Shown here in pieces: positions 29,372-38,613 of a DNA stretch of 64,000 nucleotides. The notes under the pieces were generated by a model. It was not told the origin of the DNA. It searched no databases and saw only the letters and a list, made by a program, of their open reading frames with translations. The DNA comes from Nevskia ramosa DSM 11499 (GTDB lineage: Bacteria > Pseudomonadota > Gammaproteobacteria > Nevskiales > Nevskiaceae), in assembly GCF_000420645.1 (NCBI RefSeq), contig NZ_ATVI01000005.1:372001-436000 (forward strand), in the 5' to 3' direction. Made by a program: the position numbers and the translations under genes. Within the stretch, counting starts at the first letter, position 1; every line of letters begins with the position of its first letter.

Positions 29372-30040
29372 TCAGGATTTGCCGTCGCTGATCCTGATCA
29401 TCGTGGTGATGGCAGGTGATGGCGCACCGCCGGCAGCCGCGGGCGTGCTGGTGCGAATCTCGTAAACACCACCCGGTACGGAATTGGAGAGCGTGAAGAC
29501 ATAGACCTTGCCGGCAAACTGACCGAAGCGCTCCTTCAACGAGTCGTTGGCGTAAGGCTCGATGGTGACTTCGTTGCCATCGATGGCCTTGCCCTTGTAG
29601 CTCAGCTTGACCGGCTTGACCGTGGCGGCATCAGCCAGCGCCAGACGGATGCGCTTGCGGAAGTAGGCCTGCTGGCCGCCGAGGCGATCGTGCATGTTGC
29701 GAATGTCGTACTCGAGGAAATACAGGATCACCGGGTTGCCGGAGCCGCCTTCGACGCTGGGCAGTTCGATCTTGTGCGCGCCAGTCAGGAACTCCACGGC
29801 CAGCGTGCGCTTGTCTGCGGCGCCTTCGCCAACTTTCAGCCGCACCAGATCTTCGAAGCTGTCTGCCGGTGCGCCGGTCTGCGCGTAGTGATAGTCGATC
29901 GTCGTGGCTTTGGGGACATTGGCCATGTGCTGATCAACGAACACTCGATGTTCGGCAGCCGAGTATTCATCGGCGGCGAATACGACCGGTGCTGCGGTGA
30001 ATGCCAATGCGACGGCAAGGCTTGCCAACAGCTTGTTCAT
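29372..30040 (-). CDS. Secreted protein of unknown function near xoxF
   Basis: 222 residues. A Sec signal peptide ends near residue 22 (VFAA). The mature protein has no cysteine and looks like a mixed alpha/beta periplasmic domain; motifs such as ILYFLEYDIRNM and VYVFTLSNSVPGGVYEI are the most conserved-looking parts. It lies 66 bases after the protease-TPR gene on the same strand, so the two may be co-transcribed downstream of xoxF. I do not recognise a family. A role in methanol dehydrogenase maturation is conceivable but only from position. Confidence 0.75.
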   Translation of the reverse strand: MNKLLASLAVALAFTAAPVVFAADEYSAAEHRVFVDQHMANVPKATTIDYHYAQTGAPADSFEDLVRLKVGEGAADKRTLAVEFLTGAHKIELPSVEGGSGNPVILYFLEYDIRNMHDRLGGQQAYFRKRIRLALADAATVKPVKLSYKGKAIDGNEVTIEPYANDSLKERFGQFAGKVYVFTLSNSVPGGVYEIRTSTPAAAGGAPSPAITTMIRISDGKS

Positions 30041-30106
30041 GTTTGCTCCTGAGAGAAATCTGGAATTGGGGAAAAGTGGAGTTCTGTTTTCAGTGCAAGC
30101 GGAAAT

Positions 30107-31180
30107 TCAGGGCGGAGGCGAAGCCGGTACGGTCGCTTGGCCTCGGGCCTTCAGTTCAGCAGCGAGGATAGGATCCAATGGCTCCAGTTGTCGGGTGATG
30201 CGCTCAATTTCTTTCTGCTCGCCACGCCCGATCTGCAACTGGCCGAGCAGGAACCAGGCTTGAGCCAGACGTGGATCAAGCTTCACTGCGCGTTCGTAGG
30301 CAGCGATGGCTTCAGCGAGATGATCCAGATGAGTCAAGGCCTGGCCACGCATGAACGAGGCTTCGGCATTGGCGGGTTCGGCCTCGGCCCATTCGCTGGT
30401 GAGGCTGACCAGCTCATCCCACAGCATGCGCGCTTGCAGGGTCGAAGCCCGCATGAAGAAGGGCAGGCGATCTGCGGGTTGCGCCCAGAACGGCGGAGTA
30501 CGGTCGAGCTTGCCCACCGGTTCGAACGGATCGCTGCGGGCAAGTTCAGATTCGATCCAGTCCACCGGTATCGAGAAGTAGTAAGCCTCCGCGCCCTTGA
30601 GCCGGAACGTCAGGATGCCGACCAGTTTTCCGTCCATCTGGAACAGGCCGCCGCCGCTGGCGCCGGAGTTGAAGTAGGTGGCGCTCTGGATCACCGTGCC
30701 GTCGGCAAGCGGGTGTAGTGCCTGTACCGTGCCGACCTGGGTCGCCAAGCCTGCGCCGAAGGTATAGCCGATTGCGGCCACTTCGGCCCCGACGCGCAGG
30801 TCGCTGACTTTGCCGCGAGGCACGGGCACCACGTCATCGAGCCCACGAACCTGAAGGATGCAGAGGTCGCGAACAGTGTTGGCGCGCTCGCGAACAACGG
30901 GCCAGCGCAGCCCTTGATACAGCACGGTGATCGATACAGCCTGCGCCGTGACGTGGCAGCTGGTGACGAAACGGCTGGGCTGAACCGCGACACCGCTGCC
31001 CAGCGAGAAGCTGCCACTGTCGGTGACTGCTTCGATCTTGACGATGCTGGCGACGATCGGATTGAAAAGCTCGCGGTCGATATCGCTCGCGGATGCCATG
31101 AAGCTGGTCGACAGCAGCATCGTGGCCAGCCAACAGCTGATCGAACGCGAACCAGGACTCCAGAAATCTGCGGTCGTCAT
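30107..31180 (-). CDS. Trypsin-like serine protease with C-terminal TPR repeats
   Basis: 357 residues from the ATG at 31180. A signal-like segment ends near ASASD. The protease half shows the triad of the trypsin/HtrA type: His in TSCHVTAQ, Asp in RDLCILQV and Ser in NSGASGGGLF. There is no PDZ domain. The C-terminal third (from about residue 250) contains tetratricopeptide-like helices (EAIAAYERAVKLDPRLAQAW). Secreted, it should act in the periplasm, with the TPR part selecting a partner. It lies downstream of xoxF beyond a strong terminator and a perfect hairpin, so it probably has its own promoter. Confidence 0.85.
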   Translation of the reverse strand: MTTADFWSPGSRSISCWLATMLLSTSFMASASDIDRELFNPIVASIVKIEAVTDSGSFSLGSGVAVQPSRFVTSCHVTAQAVSITVLYQGLRWPVVRERANTVRDLCILQVRGLDDVVPVPRGKVSDLRVGAEVAAIGYTFGAGLATQVGTVQALHPLADGTVIQSATYFNSGASGGGLFQMDGKLVGILTFRLKGAEAYYFSIPVDWIESELARSDPFEPVGKLDRTPPFWAQPADRLPFFMRASTLQARMLWDELVSLTSEWAEAEPANAEASFMRGQALTHLDHLAEAIAAYERAVKLDPRLAQAWFLLGQLQIGRGEQKEIERITRQLEPLDPILAAELKARGQATVPASPPP

Positions 31181-31320
31181 GGCGTGGTCGGCGAACTGCA
31201 GTGAAGAAGGGCGCCAGTATGGCAAGCGCGATGGTCATCGCGATCAAGGCCGATCAACCACGAATCAGTCGCTGCATGGTCAAGCATCGTTCGGGCCTTT
31301 CGATCGACAGAACACGCGGT

Positions 31321-31343
31321 CGTCTCGACAGTTCGTCGAGACG
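31321..31343. repeat. Perfect 9-bp inverted repeat between xoxF and the protease gene
   Basis: Arms CGTCTCGAC and GTCGAGACG around AGTTC, with no T-run on either side. It lies 141 bases upstream of the protease start, so it is a possible operator as well as an RNA hairpin. Confidence 0.6.
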
Positions 31344-31367
31344 TCCTGAATGGGGGAGTTGCGAGGC

Positions 31368-31405
31368 AAAAAAAGTGGCGCCACCGAGTTCATCGGTGGC
31401 GCCAC
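31368..31405 (-). terminator. Rho-independent terminator of xoxF
   Basis: A perfect 13-bp stem (31375-31387 with 31393-31405) around a 5-base loop is followed on the minus strand by seven T's. It lies 43 bases after the xoxF stop and should make xoxF a single-gene transcript. Confidence 0.93.
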
Positions 31406-31448
31406 CCGGTACTTCAGATGCTGCCGGGTCCGTGGACCCGATGACTGT

Positions 31449-33257
31449 TTATTCGCCGAGGGCGAAGACGGTCAGCGAGCCGCCCAGTTCCGTGTACTGC
31501 GCCAGTTCGCGATAGCCGCCCACTGCGCCAAGGCCGTCCGCATCCTTCTCGAGGCCCGCTGCCATGCCGATACCGGCCCAGCCGCCAATGCCCGAGTAGA
31601 CGCCGACATACTGCTTGCCCTTGAACACGTAGGTGAACACGTTGCCGATGATGCCGGACGGAGTCTTGAACTTCCAAAGCTCCTTGCCGTCCTTCAGGCT
31701 GACAGCCTTCAGGTAGCCTTCCAGCGTGCCGTAGAACAGCACGTCGCCAGCGGTGGTCAGAGCACCCGACCAGACCGAGAACTTCTCCGGCTTGGACCAG
31801 ACGATCTTGCCCGCGCCCGCATCCCAGACGGTGAAGTTGCCCATGCCGCCGTGGCTGTTCGGAGCCGGATACATCGCCAGGGTCGCGCCGACATACGGCT
31901 GACCTGCGGTGTAATCGACGGCGAACGGCTCATAGTCCATGCAGACGTGGTTGGTCGGGATGTAGAACAGGCCCGTCTTCGGGTTGAACGCCGCCGGCTG
32001 CTGATCCTTCGAGCCCAACGCCGCCGGGCAGACGCCCTTGGTGTTGACGTCCGGACCGTTCTGCGCGGTGGAGTACTTGGCGACGACCTGCGGACGGCCC
32101 GTCTTCATGTCGACGTTGGTCGCCCAGTTCACGGCCGGGTCGTACTTTTCGGCAACGAGCAAGGCGCCGTTGGTGCGGTCCAGCGTGTAGCCGAAGCCAT
32201 TGCGGTCGAAATGCACGAGTGCCTTCGTGGCTTTGCCCTTGACCGGGATGTCGGCCAGGATCATTTCATTGATGCCGTCGAAATCCCACTCATCGTACGG
32301 GGTCATCTGATAGACCCACTTCACCTTGCCGGTGTCGAGGTCACGCGACCAGATGGACATCGACCACTTGTTGTCGCCCGGACGCTGCGACGGATTCCAG
32401 GTGGATGGGTTGCCCGAGCCGTAGAACACCTGGTTCAGCGCGCGATCGTAGCTATACCAGCCCCAGGTCGTGCCGCCACCGATCTTCCACTGGTCGCCCT
32501 TCCAGGTCGACAGCGAGGAGTCCTTCTTGACCGGCGTGACCTTGCCATCTTCCCAGGTCGTGGTCTTGCCCGGCTCGATCAGCATTTCCGCATCCGGACC
32601 GACGCTGTAGCCCTTCCAGGCCAGTTTGCCGTCCTTCAGGTTGTAGGCCGCGAGGAAGCCGCGAACGCCCCATTCACCGCCGGAAATACCGGTGATGACC
32701 TTGTCCTTGAAGATGTGCGGTGCGTTGGTGTTGACGGCACCCAGCTTCGGATCGCCATTCTTCACCGACCAGATCAGCTTGCCGGTCTTGGCATCGAGCG
32801 CGATCAGGTTCGAGTCAGCCTGCTGGAGCAGGATCTTGCCGTCGCCGAAGGCGAGGCCACGGTTGACCGTGTCGCAGCACATCTGCGGAATGACGGCCGG
32901 ATCCTGCTTCGGCTCGTACTTCCAGACGATCTTCTGCGTTTCCAGGTCGTACGCGAACACCTTGTTCGGGAACGGCGTGTGGATATACATCATGCCGTCG
33001 ATGACCAGCGGAGAACCTTCGTGGCCGCGGAGCACGCCGGTCGAGAAGGTCCAGGCCACCTGCAGCTTGTTGACGTTCTTGTCAGTGATCTGGCTCAGCT
33101 TGCTGTAGCGCTGGTTGTATTCATCGCCAGCCTGCGTGGTCCAGTTCTCGGGATTAGCCATTGCCTTGTCGAGATCGGCCGCGGCATGGGTGATGCCTGG
33201 AGCGACGACGAGGGCGAAGGCCGCCATTGCCATACTTGTCTTGTAGCGAAAATTCAT
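31449..33257 (-). CDS. xoxF: Lanthanide-dependent methanol dehydrogenase XoxF
   Basis: 602 residues from the ATG at 33257, which has GGAGG 9 bases upstream. The Sec signal ends near ITHA at 22-25. The vicinal disulfide Cys127-Cys128, metal ligands Glu195 and Asn283, the catalytic Asp325 and the extra Asp327 (WDFDG) are present; the DxD pair is the mark of lanthanide-binding XoxF, whereas calcium MxaF has Ala at the second position. Tryptophan-rich propeller blades (for example [13 protein letters not shown]) surround PQQ. It oxidises methanol to formaldehyde, or on to formate, in the periplasm, reducing a c-type cytochrome. No mxaI or PQQ synthesis genes are in the window. It is probably monocistronic and under a sigma-54 promoter. 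Confidence 0.97.
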   Translation of the reverse strand: MNFRYKTSMAMAAFALVVAPGITHAAADLDKAMANPENWTTQAGDEYNQRYSKLSQITDKNVNKLQVAWTFSTGVLRGHEGSPLVIDGMMYIHTPFPNKVFAYDLETQKIVWKYEPKQDPAVIPQMCCDTVNRGLAFGDGKILLQQADSNLIALDAKTGKLIWSVKNGDPKLGAVNTNAPHIFKDKVITGISGGEWGVRGFLAAYNLKDGKLAWKGYSVGPDAEMLIEPGKTTTWEDGKVTPVKKDSSLSTWKGDQWKIGGGTTWGWYSYDRALNQVFYGSGNPSTWNPSQRPGDNKWSMSIWSRDLDTGKVKWVYQMTPYDEWDFDGINEMILADIPVKGKATKALVHFDRNGFGYTLDRTNGALLVAEKYDPAVNWATNVDMKTGRPQVVAKYSTAQNGPDVNTKGVCPAALGSKDQQPAAFNPKTGLFYIPTNHVCMDYEPFAVDYTAGQPYVGATLAMYPAPNSHGGMGNFTVWDAGAGKIVWSKPEKFSVWSGALTTAGDVLFYGTLEGYLKAVSLKDGKELWKFKTPSGIIGNVFTYVFKGKQYVGVYSGIGGWAGIGMAAGLEKDADGLGAVGGYRELAQYTELGGSLTVFALGE

Positions 33258-33756
33258 TTGTTTTCTCCTCCGCATTTAAGAAATTACGGTTGCCGCTGTT
33301 CGATCACACCTGGGCCGCACTCTGCTGCAGCATCCGGCGCATCATTTTTGTTATCTCGAGATCTGGTGGGACATCGAGGATGTGTCACTTGAACCGACGC
33401 TGCGATGGACCCTCGCCGTATCGCCCTCAGTAACCGAACCCGGAAGCCCTTCAGCAACAGCCGTGCCACCATGGGCAAGCTTCCCGGAGGCGATTAAAAA
33501 TCAACAAATACAATGGTTTGATAAGGCAAGCTATTGCTGCAGTCGCACAATTCCATGGGTGGTAAAAATCGTCTGGCGCAGTTTTGACCCAAGTGTTTCG
33601 GGGCGCGCTCGGGCTATGAGAGACGGCTTCGCCAGGTCGTCCTGATTGTTGCAATCGGAGGTCCGGGCAGGGGCTGCAGCATTGCCGCAGAACGGCATAG
33701 CCATCGGCGCGCGAGACACCGTCAACCGATCGGCAACGACGGACACCCGCCGACGC
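33258..33756. other. 499-base xoxF upstream region, no gene
   Basis: It holds the sigma-54 promoter at 33453-33468 and an AT-rich patch at about 33495-33560, where activator or IHF sites would be expected. Short open frames here show no motif or start signal. It also takes the 3' end of the esterase gene transcript; I see no terminator with a T-run. Confidence 0.7.
33453..33468 (-). promoter_or_regulatory. Sigma-54 promoter of xoxF
   Basis: The minus strand reads TGGCACG GCTG TTGCT, a full match to TGGCACG-N4-TTGCW. Transcription would start near 33442, giving xoxF a leader of about 185 bases. An AcoR-type sigma-54 activator is coded at 26609-28639. Confidence 0.85.
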
Positions 33757-34638
33757 TCAACCAGGCTGGTAGCGCGCTGCAATCGAGATCTGGTCCCGCC
33801 AGAGCGCTGCCGCTTTTTCCTGGCCGGCTTTCGACAGATGACAGCCGTCGTACCGAAAATCGTCGCCGAGCGTGTCGGTATCGGCACCGGAAAAAAACCC
33901 CTTGCCGGGATCAACCAGGCCTCGCTGCGCGGCCGCCAGCACCTCATCCTGGTCCCTGGTATGGCAGCGCGTGTGTACCGCGATCAACACCCGGGTATTG
34001 CCGGGCATCGTTCCGGGCAGCACCCCGTAAGGAGCGATCGACTGCATCATTCCCATGAAGTGGGACTGATAGGCCTCCGCGGTTGTCCCGCGATCAGCCG
34101 AGCCCTGGTGCCAGAGCAGGTACGAAATCTCGAAGCCGGCGTCGCGGGTGAATCTCACAGCCTCCGTCAGGCGCTCGTTCAGGCTGCCACCCGCATCCCA
34201 TTGCGCAACGCTGCTGTTACCGACGCCGATCGTCACGAAGGCCGTGTACGGCATCAGCCTGCTAGGCAGCGCGTCACCAAGGTAGGACCACATGCTGCCG
34301 AGCGTCCCGTCTGCGCCGGCCATGGGATCGCGAGCTTCGAAGCAACGTCCCTGATAGATGTTGTAGCTGGGACGCTCAGGCGTGTAAGACGCTTGATTGA
34401 AATTGGAGGCGATCGATTGGCCGAATGCCAGAAACACCACGGGCCGTACAGCAAGCAGTTCGCTGCATCGGACTTCGCGCCGGCCTTCGGGCGTGGTGCC
34501 GATCACCTCAAGGCGCGCGGGCAATAGCGCGTCCGAGTCGATCTCGCGATCGCAGCCAGGCGACAGGCTGGTAATGCAGAGCAAAGCCGCCATCCCGGAG
34601 CGCCGCCGACCGACCAAGGAGCACAAACGCCGAATCAC
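33757..34638 (-). CDS. SASA/SGNH-type carbohydrate esterase-like protein
   Basis: 293 residues. The N-terminus is signal-like, with a possible lipid-anchor Cys in LSPGC near residue 29. The nucleophile motif FGQSIASN has Ser75; WHQGSAD and DGCHLSKAG supply the further conserved blocks, as in sialate O-acetylesterase (DUF303-like) enzymes. It probably removes acetyl groups from a sugar or polymer in the periplasm. It lies 15 bases after the SGNH gene and two genes after the MBOAT gene, so it may edit what those two proteins acylate. Confidence 0.78.
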   Translation of the reverse strand: MIRRLCSLVGRRRSGMAALLCITSLSPGCDREIDSDALLPARLEVIGTTPEGRREVRCSELLAVRPVVFLAFGQSIASNFNQASYTPERPSYNIYQGRCFEARDPMAGADGTLGSMWSYLGDALPSRLMPYTAFVTIGVGNSSVAQWDAGGSLNERLTEAVRFTRDAGFEISYLLWHQGSADRGTTAEAYQSHFMGMMQSIAPYGVLPGTMPGNTRVLIAVHTRCHTRDQDEVLAAAQRGLVDPGKGFFSGADTDTLGDDFRYDGCHLSKAGQEKAAALWRDQISIAARYQPG

Positions 34639-34653
34639 GCCGTTCGATCCCGA

Positions 34654-35682
34654 TTATCGAGAAGCAACGCCGAGCAGCAACTGAACGGCATGGATGAGCG
34701 GCTCGCTGTTGAGCGTCGCATTGGCTCGAAGCATGTGGGCATTGGTGTCGCAGAACTGAGTGGCGTCACTGTTCAACTGCCAGTTCCGGTTCGGGTGGAT
34801 GAAGCTGGCGGAGTCGAACTGCTTCATGACCGCCACAACCTGGGCCTCCCATCGGCTGCGGTCCTTTTCATGGATCAAGACAGTCGGCAGCGTGAAGAGC
34901 ACTTTCACGCCGCGCCGATTCATTCTTCTTTCGAAGTCGTCGGCTAGTTCCGTGAAGCCTTGGGAGCGTTCCAGCAGCTTCGGATCGAATTCGAGGGGCT
35001 TGGCGTTGGATGTTTGTGTGCAGTCGATCCAGTCGCCCTGATGGTTGATGACCACGGAGTGATGATTGCCGGGCAAACGCAATGCATGGTCTTCGGCGTT
35101 GCCGGTTCCTTCCAGGCTTTCGATCACCGGCGCCGAGGAGTGCCACTGAGCGTAGGTTTTCAAGCCGTTCAGCAAGGTCAACTCGTCGAACAGCGACATC
35201 AGCGGGATGTGAAACGAGCCTTGCGGCAGCGACAGATCAACGCCATGCATCGGCAGGTACCAGTCTCCGCCGGCAAGCTTCGTCAAGCTTGCGTTGGGCG
35301 TGCCGTCGCGATGAGTCAGAAAGCTGAGTGCCGAGATCACTACGATATCTCCCGGGCGCGCTCGCGCTTCCACCACGGCGAACATGTTCCGGACGTCCAG
35401 GCCTTCCGAAAGCAGTCCGAGGTTGTAGACCGGCAAGCCGATCTGCTTGGAGATGTAGGCCGAGTCGAAACTGCTGAGCGCGTTCGAGCCGCCTCCGATC
35501 AGTATTCTCGGGCCATCTCCCGAATTCATCCGCAGGTCGAGTTTCGCGCGCGAATCTGCCAACGCGGATACCGCGGATCGGTCGTCGGCCTCGTTCAACC
35601 AGCCCTTCATCAGGCAGGAGATCGGTACAGCGATGGCGATGAGCAGCCACAGCGCGAGCTTGCTGGCCTTACTGGCGCGCAT
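34654..35682 (-). CDS. Membrane-anchored SGNH-like protein, partner of MBOAT
   Basis: 342 residues. One N-terminal membrane segment (about 8-26) leads to a periplasmic domain. The motif GGGSNALSSFDS near residues 63-74 is in the place of the SGNH/DltD/AlgJ nucleophile block, and VISALSFLTH and FTLPTVLIHEKD follow. A late His-containing segment (DTNAHMLRANATL) may supply the catalytic His. Proteins of this kind work with an MBOAT channel-transferase to pass acyl groups to an extracytoplasmic polymer. It overlaps the MBOAT gene by 14 bases. The target polymer is unknown. Confidence 0.75.
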   Translation of the reverse strand: MRASKASKLALWLLIAIAVPISCLMKGWLNEADDRSAVSALADSRAKLDLRMNSGDGPRILIGGGSNALSSFDSAYISKQIGLPVYNLGLLSEGLDVRNMFAVVEARARPGDIVVISALSFLTHRDGTPNASLTKLAGGDWYLPMHGVDLSLPQGSFHIPLMSLFDELTLLNGLKTYAQWHSSAPVIESLEGTGNAEDHALRLPGNHHSVVINHQGDWIDCTQTSNAKPLEFDPKLLERSQGFTELADDFERRMNRRGVKVLFTLPTVLIHEKDRSRWEAQVVAVMKQFDSASFIHPNRNWQLNSDATQFCDTNAHMLRANATLNSEPLIHAVQLLLGVASR

Positions 35683-37081
35683 AGATCATGCCCTCCGAGC
35701 CATTGCTGGCCATCAGCACCATGACGACCACGACCACCAGCATTCGCCAGCCCATGAACAGCGAATAAGCCGGCAGCTTGCGTCGCACGTTCTGCCATTC
35801 GGTGAACAGCACGAAGCCCAAGGCGGCCAGCAGCATCTGCCAGGTGCCAGGCGAGGCGAGGCTGAGCAGCCGCTGCAGCGTTGCCGATGGATCCCCGACG
35901 ATGGCCAGCCATTGCATCGGATCGGCCAGCGTGCCGAACTTGGTCAGCAGACGCGGCAGGTTGTCGTCCATGAACAGCAGGCGCCCGAACAGCAGCACGG
36001 TGAAGAAGGCCAGCCAGCCGACGAGCTTGGGCCAGCGGTAGTGCCTCAGCACATTGGCGTAGAGCAGGAAGGCGGAGGCGTGGAATAGCCCCCAGAGGAA
36101 GAAATTCGCGGTGATGCCATGCCAGGCGGCAGAGACCATGAAGACGAGCAGCGGTGCGTAATGGAACCAGCGCGCGCCGATGCCGGATTCGCGGAACGGT
36201 CCGTAGACGTATTGATGGAACCAGCGGCCGAGGCTGATATGCCAGGCACGCCAGAAGTCGCGGACGTTGCCGGCAAAGAACGGGTGATTGAAGTTCAGCG
36301 TCAGTTCCGGACCGAGCATCAGGCTGATGCCGTAAGCCATCAGGCTGTAGCCGCATAGATCGAAGTAGACGCGCAGCTCGAAAGCGATGATGCCGGTGGA
36401 CAGGGTCAGCGCATCGTTGGCCAGGTCGGGGAAGTAAAGGCGGGCCAGCAGGCGGCCGATGATGAACTTGTAGAACGCACCCAGCACGACCCAGCGAGCA
36501 CCGCGATCGATGCGCGCCCAATCGAGCGAGAAACGAAAATTCCCGAGCACGCCAAGAAACGCAGGTTGCTCGATCGGTCCACTGAGAAACTTCGGAAAGT
36601 AGATGACGTAAAGCAGATACAGGCTGAAGTCCGGCTTCAGACGGCGCCCTCCCAGTACTTCGGCATTCACCGCGGCCATCGACAGGGCGTAGAACGGCAG
36701 ACCCAGCGTGACGGCCCACTGGTCGATCAGCTGAGCCGAATTGCCGGTCAGGGTGCCGACGGCGCCAGTCAATTCAAGGCTGACGAAGCCGATGATCCAG
36801 ATGGCCCAGTTGCTGCGGACCAGCCAGGCGCGGGTGCGTTCCTGATCGATGGCTCGATCGATCCAGGACTGGCCAGCCGTCAAGCTGCTGTAGCTGGTCG
36901 CAACGGTCAGCAGGATGAAGGCGAGGATCGGCGTGGAGCCGGCGAGCACCGCCAGCGCCACTGCCGAAATGCCGATCAGCCCACAGCGATGGCCGAGGGC
37001 ACTCGGGCTATCGCTGAATGCGATCGCACCGGTCTGATGGAATCCCGGAGCTGCGCGAGGAACAAGCCTGGCCTCAGACAT
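35669..37081 (-). CDS. MBOAT-family membrane O-acyltransferase
   Basis: 470 residues with ten or more hydrophobic segments. The MBOAT signature region is FWRAWHISLGRWF (His281), and the catalytic His321 lies in SAAWHG. Motifs YFPKFLSGPIEQP and LNFNHPFFA are typical of the AlgI/DltB/PatA group. Such proteins move an acyl, usually acetyl, group from the cytosol across the inner membrane for transfer to alginate, peptidoglycan, cellulose or teichoic acid. No polymer synthesis genes are adjacent, so the substrate cannot be named. It is the first gene of a three-gene unit. Confidence 0.88.
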   Translation of the reverse strand: MSEARLVPRAAPGFHQTGAIAFSDSPSALGHRCGLIGISAVALAVLAGSTPILAFILLTVATSYSSLTAGQSWIDRAIDQERTRAWLVRSNWAIWIIGFVSLELTGAVGTLTGNSAQLIDQWAVTLGLPFYALSMAAVNAEVLGGRRLKPDFSLYLLYVIYFPKFLSGPIEQPAFLGVLGNFRFSLDWARIDRGARWVVLGAFYKFIIGRLLARLYFPDLANDALTLSTGIIAFELRVYFDLCGYSLMAYGISLMLGPELTLNFNHPFFAGNVRDFWRAWHISLGRWFHQYVYGPFRESGIGARWFHYAPLLVFMVSAAWHGITANFFLWGLFHASAFLLYANVLRHYRWPKLVGWLAFFTVLLFGRLLFMDDNLPRLLTKFGTLADPMQWLAIVGDPSATLQRLLSLASPGTWQMLLAALGFVLFTEWQNVRRKLPAYSLFMGWRMLVVVVVMVLMASNGSEGMIYARQ

Positions 37082-37267
37082 GGATTTGCTACTCGGCAGA
37101 ATCGCGCGGGACGTGCGCCTGCCGTCTTTGCAACTCCTGTTCCACGAGCAGCAGCCTTCTTGCCACAGATCGGGTCGCCGATCGCGACCCTGTTTCTAGT
37201 GGTTACAGGAGCTTGCGCTGTCTGCGTGAACCAGACCCGCGACAAGAAATCGTCACCTGATCTTCTT

Positions 37268-37304
37268 CCGTCACGGCCGATCCGTCACGGATCAGCCGTG
37301 ACGG
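37268..37304. repeat. Nested inverted repeat after the thiolase gene
   Basis: A perfect 10-bp outer dyad (CCGTCACGGC with GCCGTGACGG) encloses a second dyad (GATCCGT with ACGGATC). It lies 10 bases beyond the thiolase stop, in the gap before the 5' end of the MBOAT gene. It lacks a T-run, so it may be a transcript-end structure or a protein site. Confidence 0.6.
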
Positions 37305-37314
37305 CGATCACCGC

Positions 37315-38511
37315 TCAAATCATCTCGATCGCCAGCGCCACCGCTTCGCCGCCACCGATGCACAGCGAGGCGATGCCGCGCTTGCCGCCGGTCTTCTTCA
37401 GCGCGCCGATCAGGGTAGCGAGAATACGCGCGCCGCTGGCGCCGATCGGGTGGCCGAGCGCGCAGGCGCCGCCATGGATGTTGACCTTGTCGTGCGGCAG
37501 GCCGTGTTCCTTCATCGCCGCCATCGTCACCACGGCAAAGGCTTCGTTGATTTCCCAGAGGTCGACGTCGGCGGCTTTCCAGCCGAGCTTGTCAAGCAGT
37601 GTGCGGATCGCGAACACCGGGGCGGTGGCGAACTCGCCCGGCAGGCGAGCATGCGAGGCGTGGCCAAGGATGCGGGCCAGCGGCTTGAGTCCGCGCTTGC
37701 TGCTCTCGGCTTCCGACATCACGACGACGGCAGCGGCGCCATCGGAGATGCTCGACGAGGTCGCAGCGGTGATCGTGCCGTCCTTCTTGAAGGCTGCTTT
37801 CAGGGTCGGAATCTTGTCTGGACGGCCCTTCGCGGGCTGCTCGTCATGGCGGATAAGCTCTGGTCCGCTCTTGCCGGTGACTTCGACTGGCGTGATCTCG
37901 AAATCGAAAGTGCCGTCCTCGTTGGCCAGCTTCGCGCGGGCCAGCGACGCAACGGCGAAGGCATCCTGTTCCTCGCGCGTGAAGCTGTACTGGCTGGCGC
38001 AGGTTTCGGCGAACAGGCCCATCGACTTGCCGCGCTCGTAGGCGTCTTCGAGGCCGTCCATGGCCATGTGGTCGTAGATCGTCGTCGCGCCGTAGCGCAC
38101 GCCGCTGCGGCCCTTCGGCAGCAGGTGCGGGGCGTTGGTCATCGACTCGAAGCCGCCGGCGACCATGATCGTGTTGGTACCGGCGTTGATCAGATCATTG
38201 GCCAGCATCACGGCCTTCAGGCCGGAGCCGCACATCTTGCTGATCTGGGTCGCGCCGACGGAGTCGGGCAAGCCTGCGCCACGGACAGCCTGGCGAGCAG
38301 GGGCCTGGCCCTGGCCAGCGATCAGGCAGCAGCCGAGGATCGCTTCCTGAACGTCGGTCGGCGCGATGCCGGCGCGTTCGACGGCCGCCTTGACGGCAAT
38401 CGCACCAAGCTGAGCGCCACTGAACGGAGAGAGCATGCCCAGCAAGCCGCCCATCGGCGTGCGGGCGATCGAAACGATGACCACGGAATCGTGGCCGGCA
38501 ACTGATGACAT
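37315..38511 (-). CDS. Acetyl-CoA acetyltransferase (thiolase)
   Basis: 398 residues. The acyl-enzyme Cys94 lies in KMCGSGLKA. The later motifs NEAFAV, GGACALGHPIGASG (catalytic His) and CIGGGEAVA (second Cys) are complete. It condenses two acetyl-CoA to acetoacetyl-CoA or works in reverse. This could feed polyhydroxybutyrate, the mevalonate route or short-chain fatty acid degradation; no phaB or phaC gene is in the window to decide. It stands alone on the minus strand with a purine-rich leader. Long-chain FadA-type activity is less likely from the motif spacing. Confidence 0.93.
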   Translation of the reverse strand: MSSVAGHDSVVIVSIARTPMGGLLGMLSPFSGAQLGAIAVKAAVERAGIAPTDVQEAILGCCLIAGQGQAPARQAVRGAGLPDSVGATQISKMCGSGLKAVMLANDLINAGTNTIMVAGGFESMTNAPHLLPKGRSGVRYGATTIYDHMAMDGLEDAYERGKSMGLFAETCASQYSFTREEQDAFAVASLARAKLANEDGTFDFEITPVEVTGKSGPELIRHDEQPAKGRPDKIPTLKAAFKKDGTITAATSSSISDGAAAVVVMSEAESSKRGLKPLARILGHASHARLPGEFATAPVFAIRTLLDKLGWKAADVDLWEINEAFAVVTMAAMKEHGLPHDKVNIHGGACALGHPIGASGARILATLIGALKKTGGKRGIASLCIGGGEAVALAIEMI

Positions 38512-38613
38512 GGTGACTCCGCAGATGATTGGGCAGGTGCGGAGATTATCGCCGAAGGTCTGAGCCTACGGACTCGCCGAAGGTTGGGGCGAGCCCTCAA
38601 TTTCAGATCGAGA

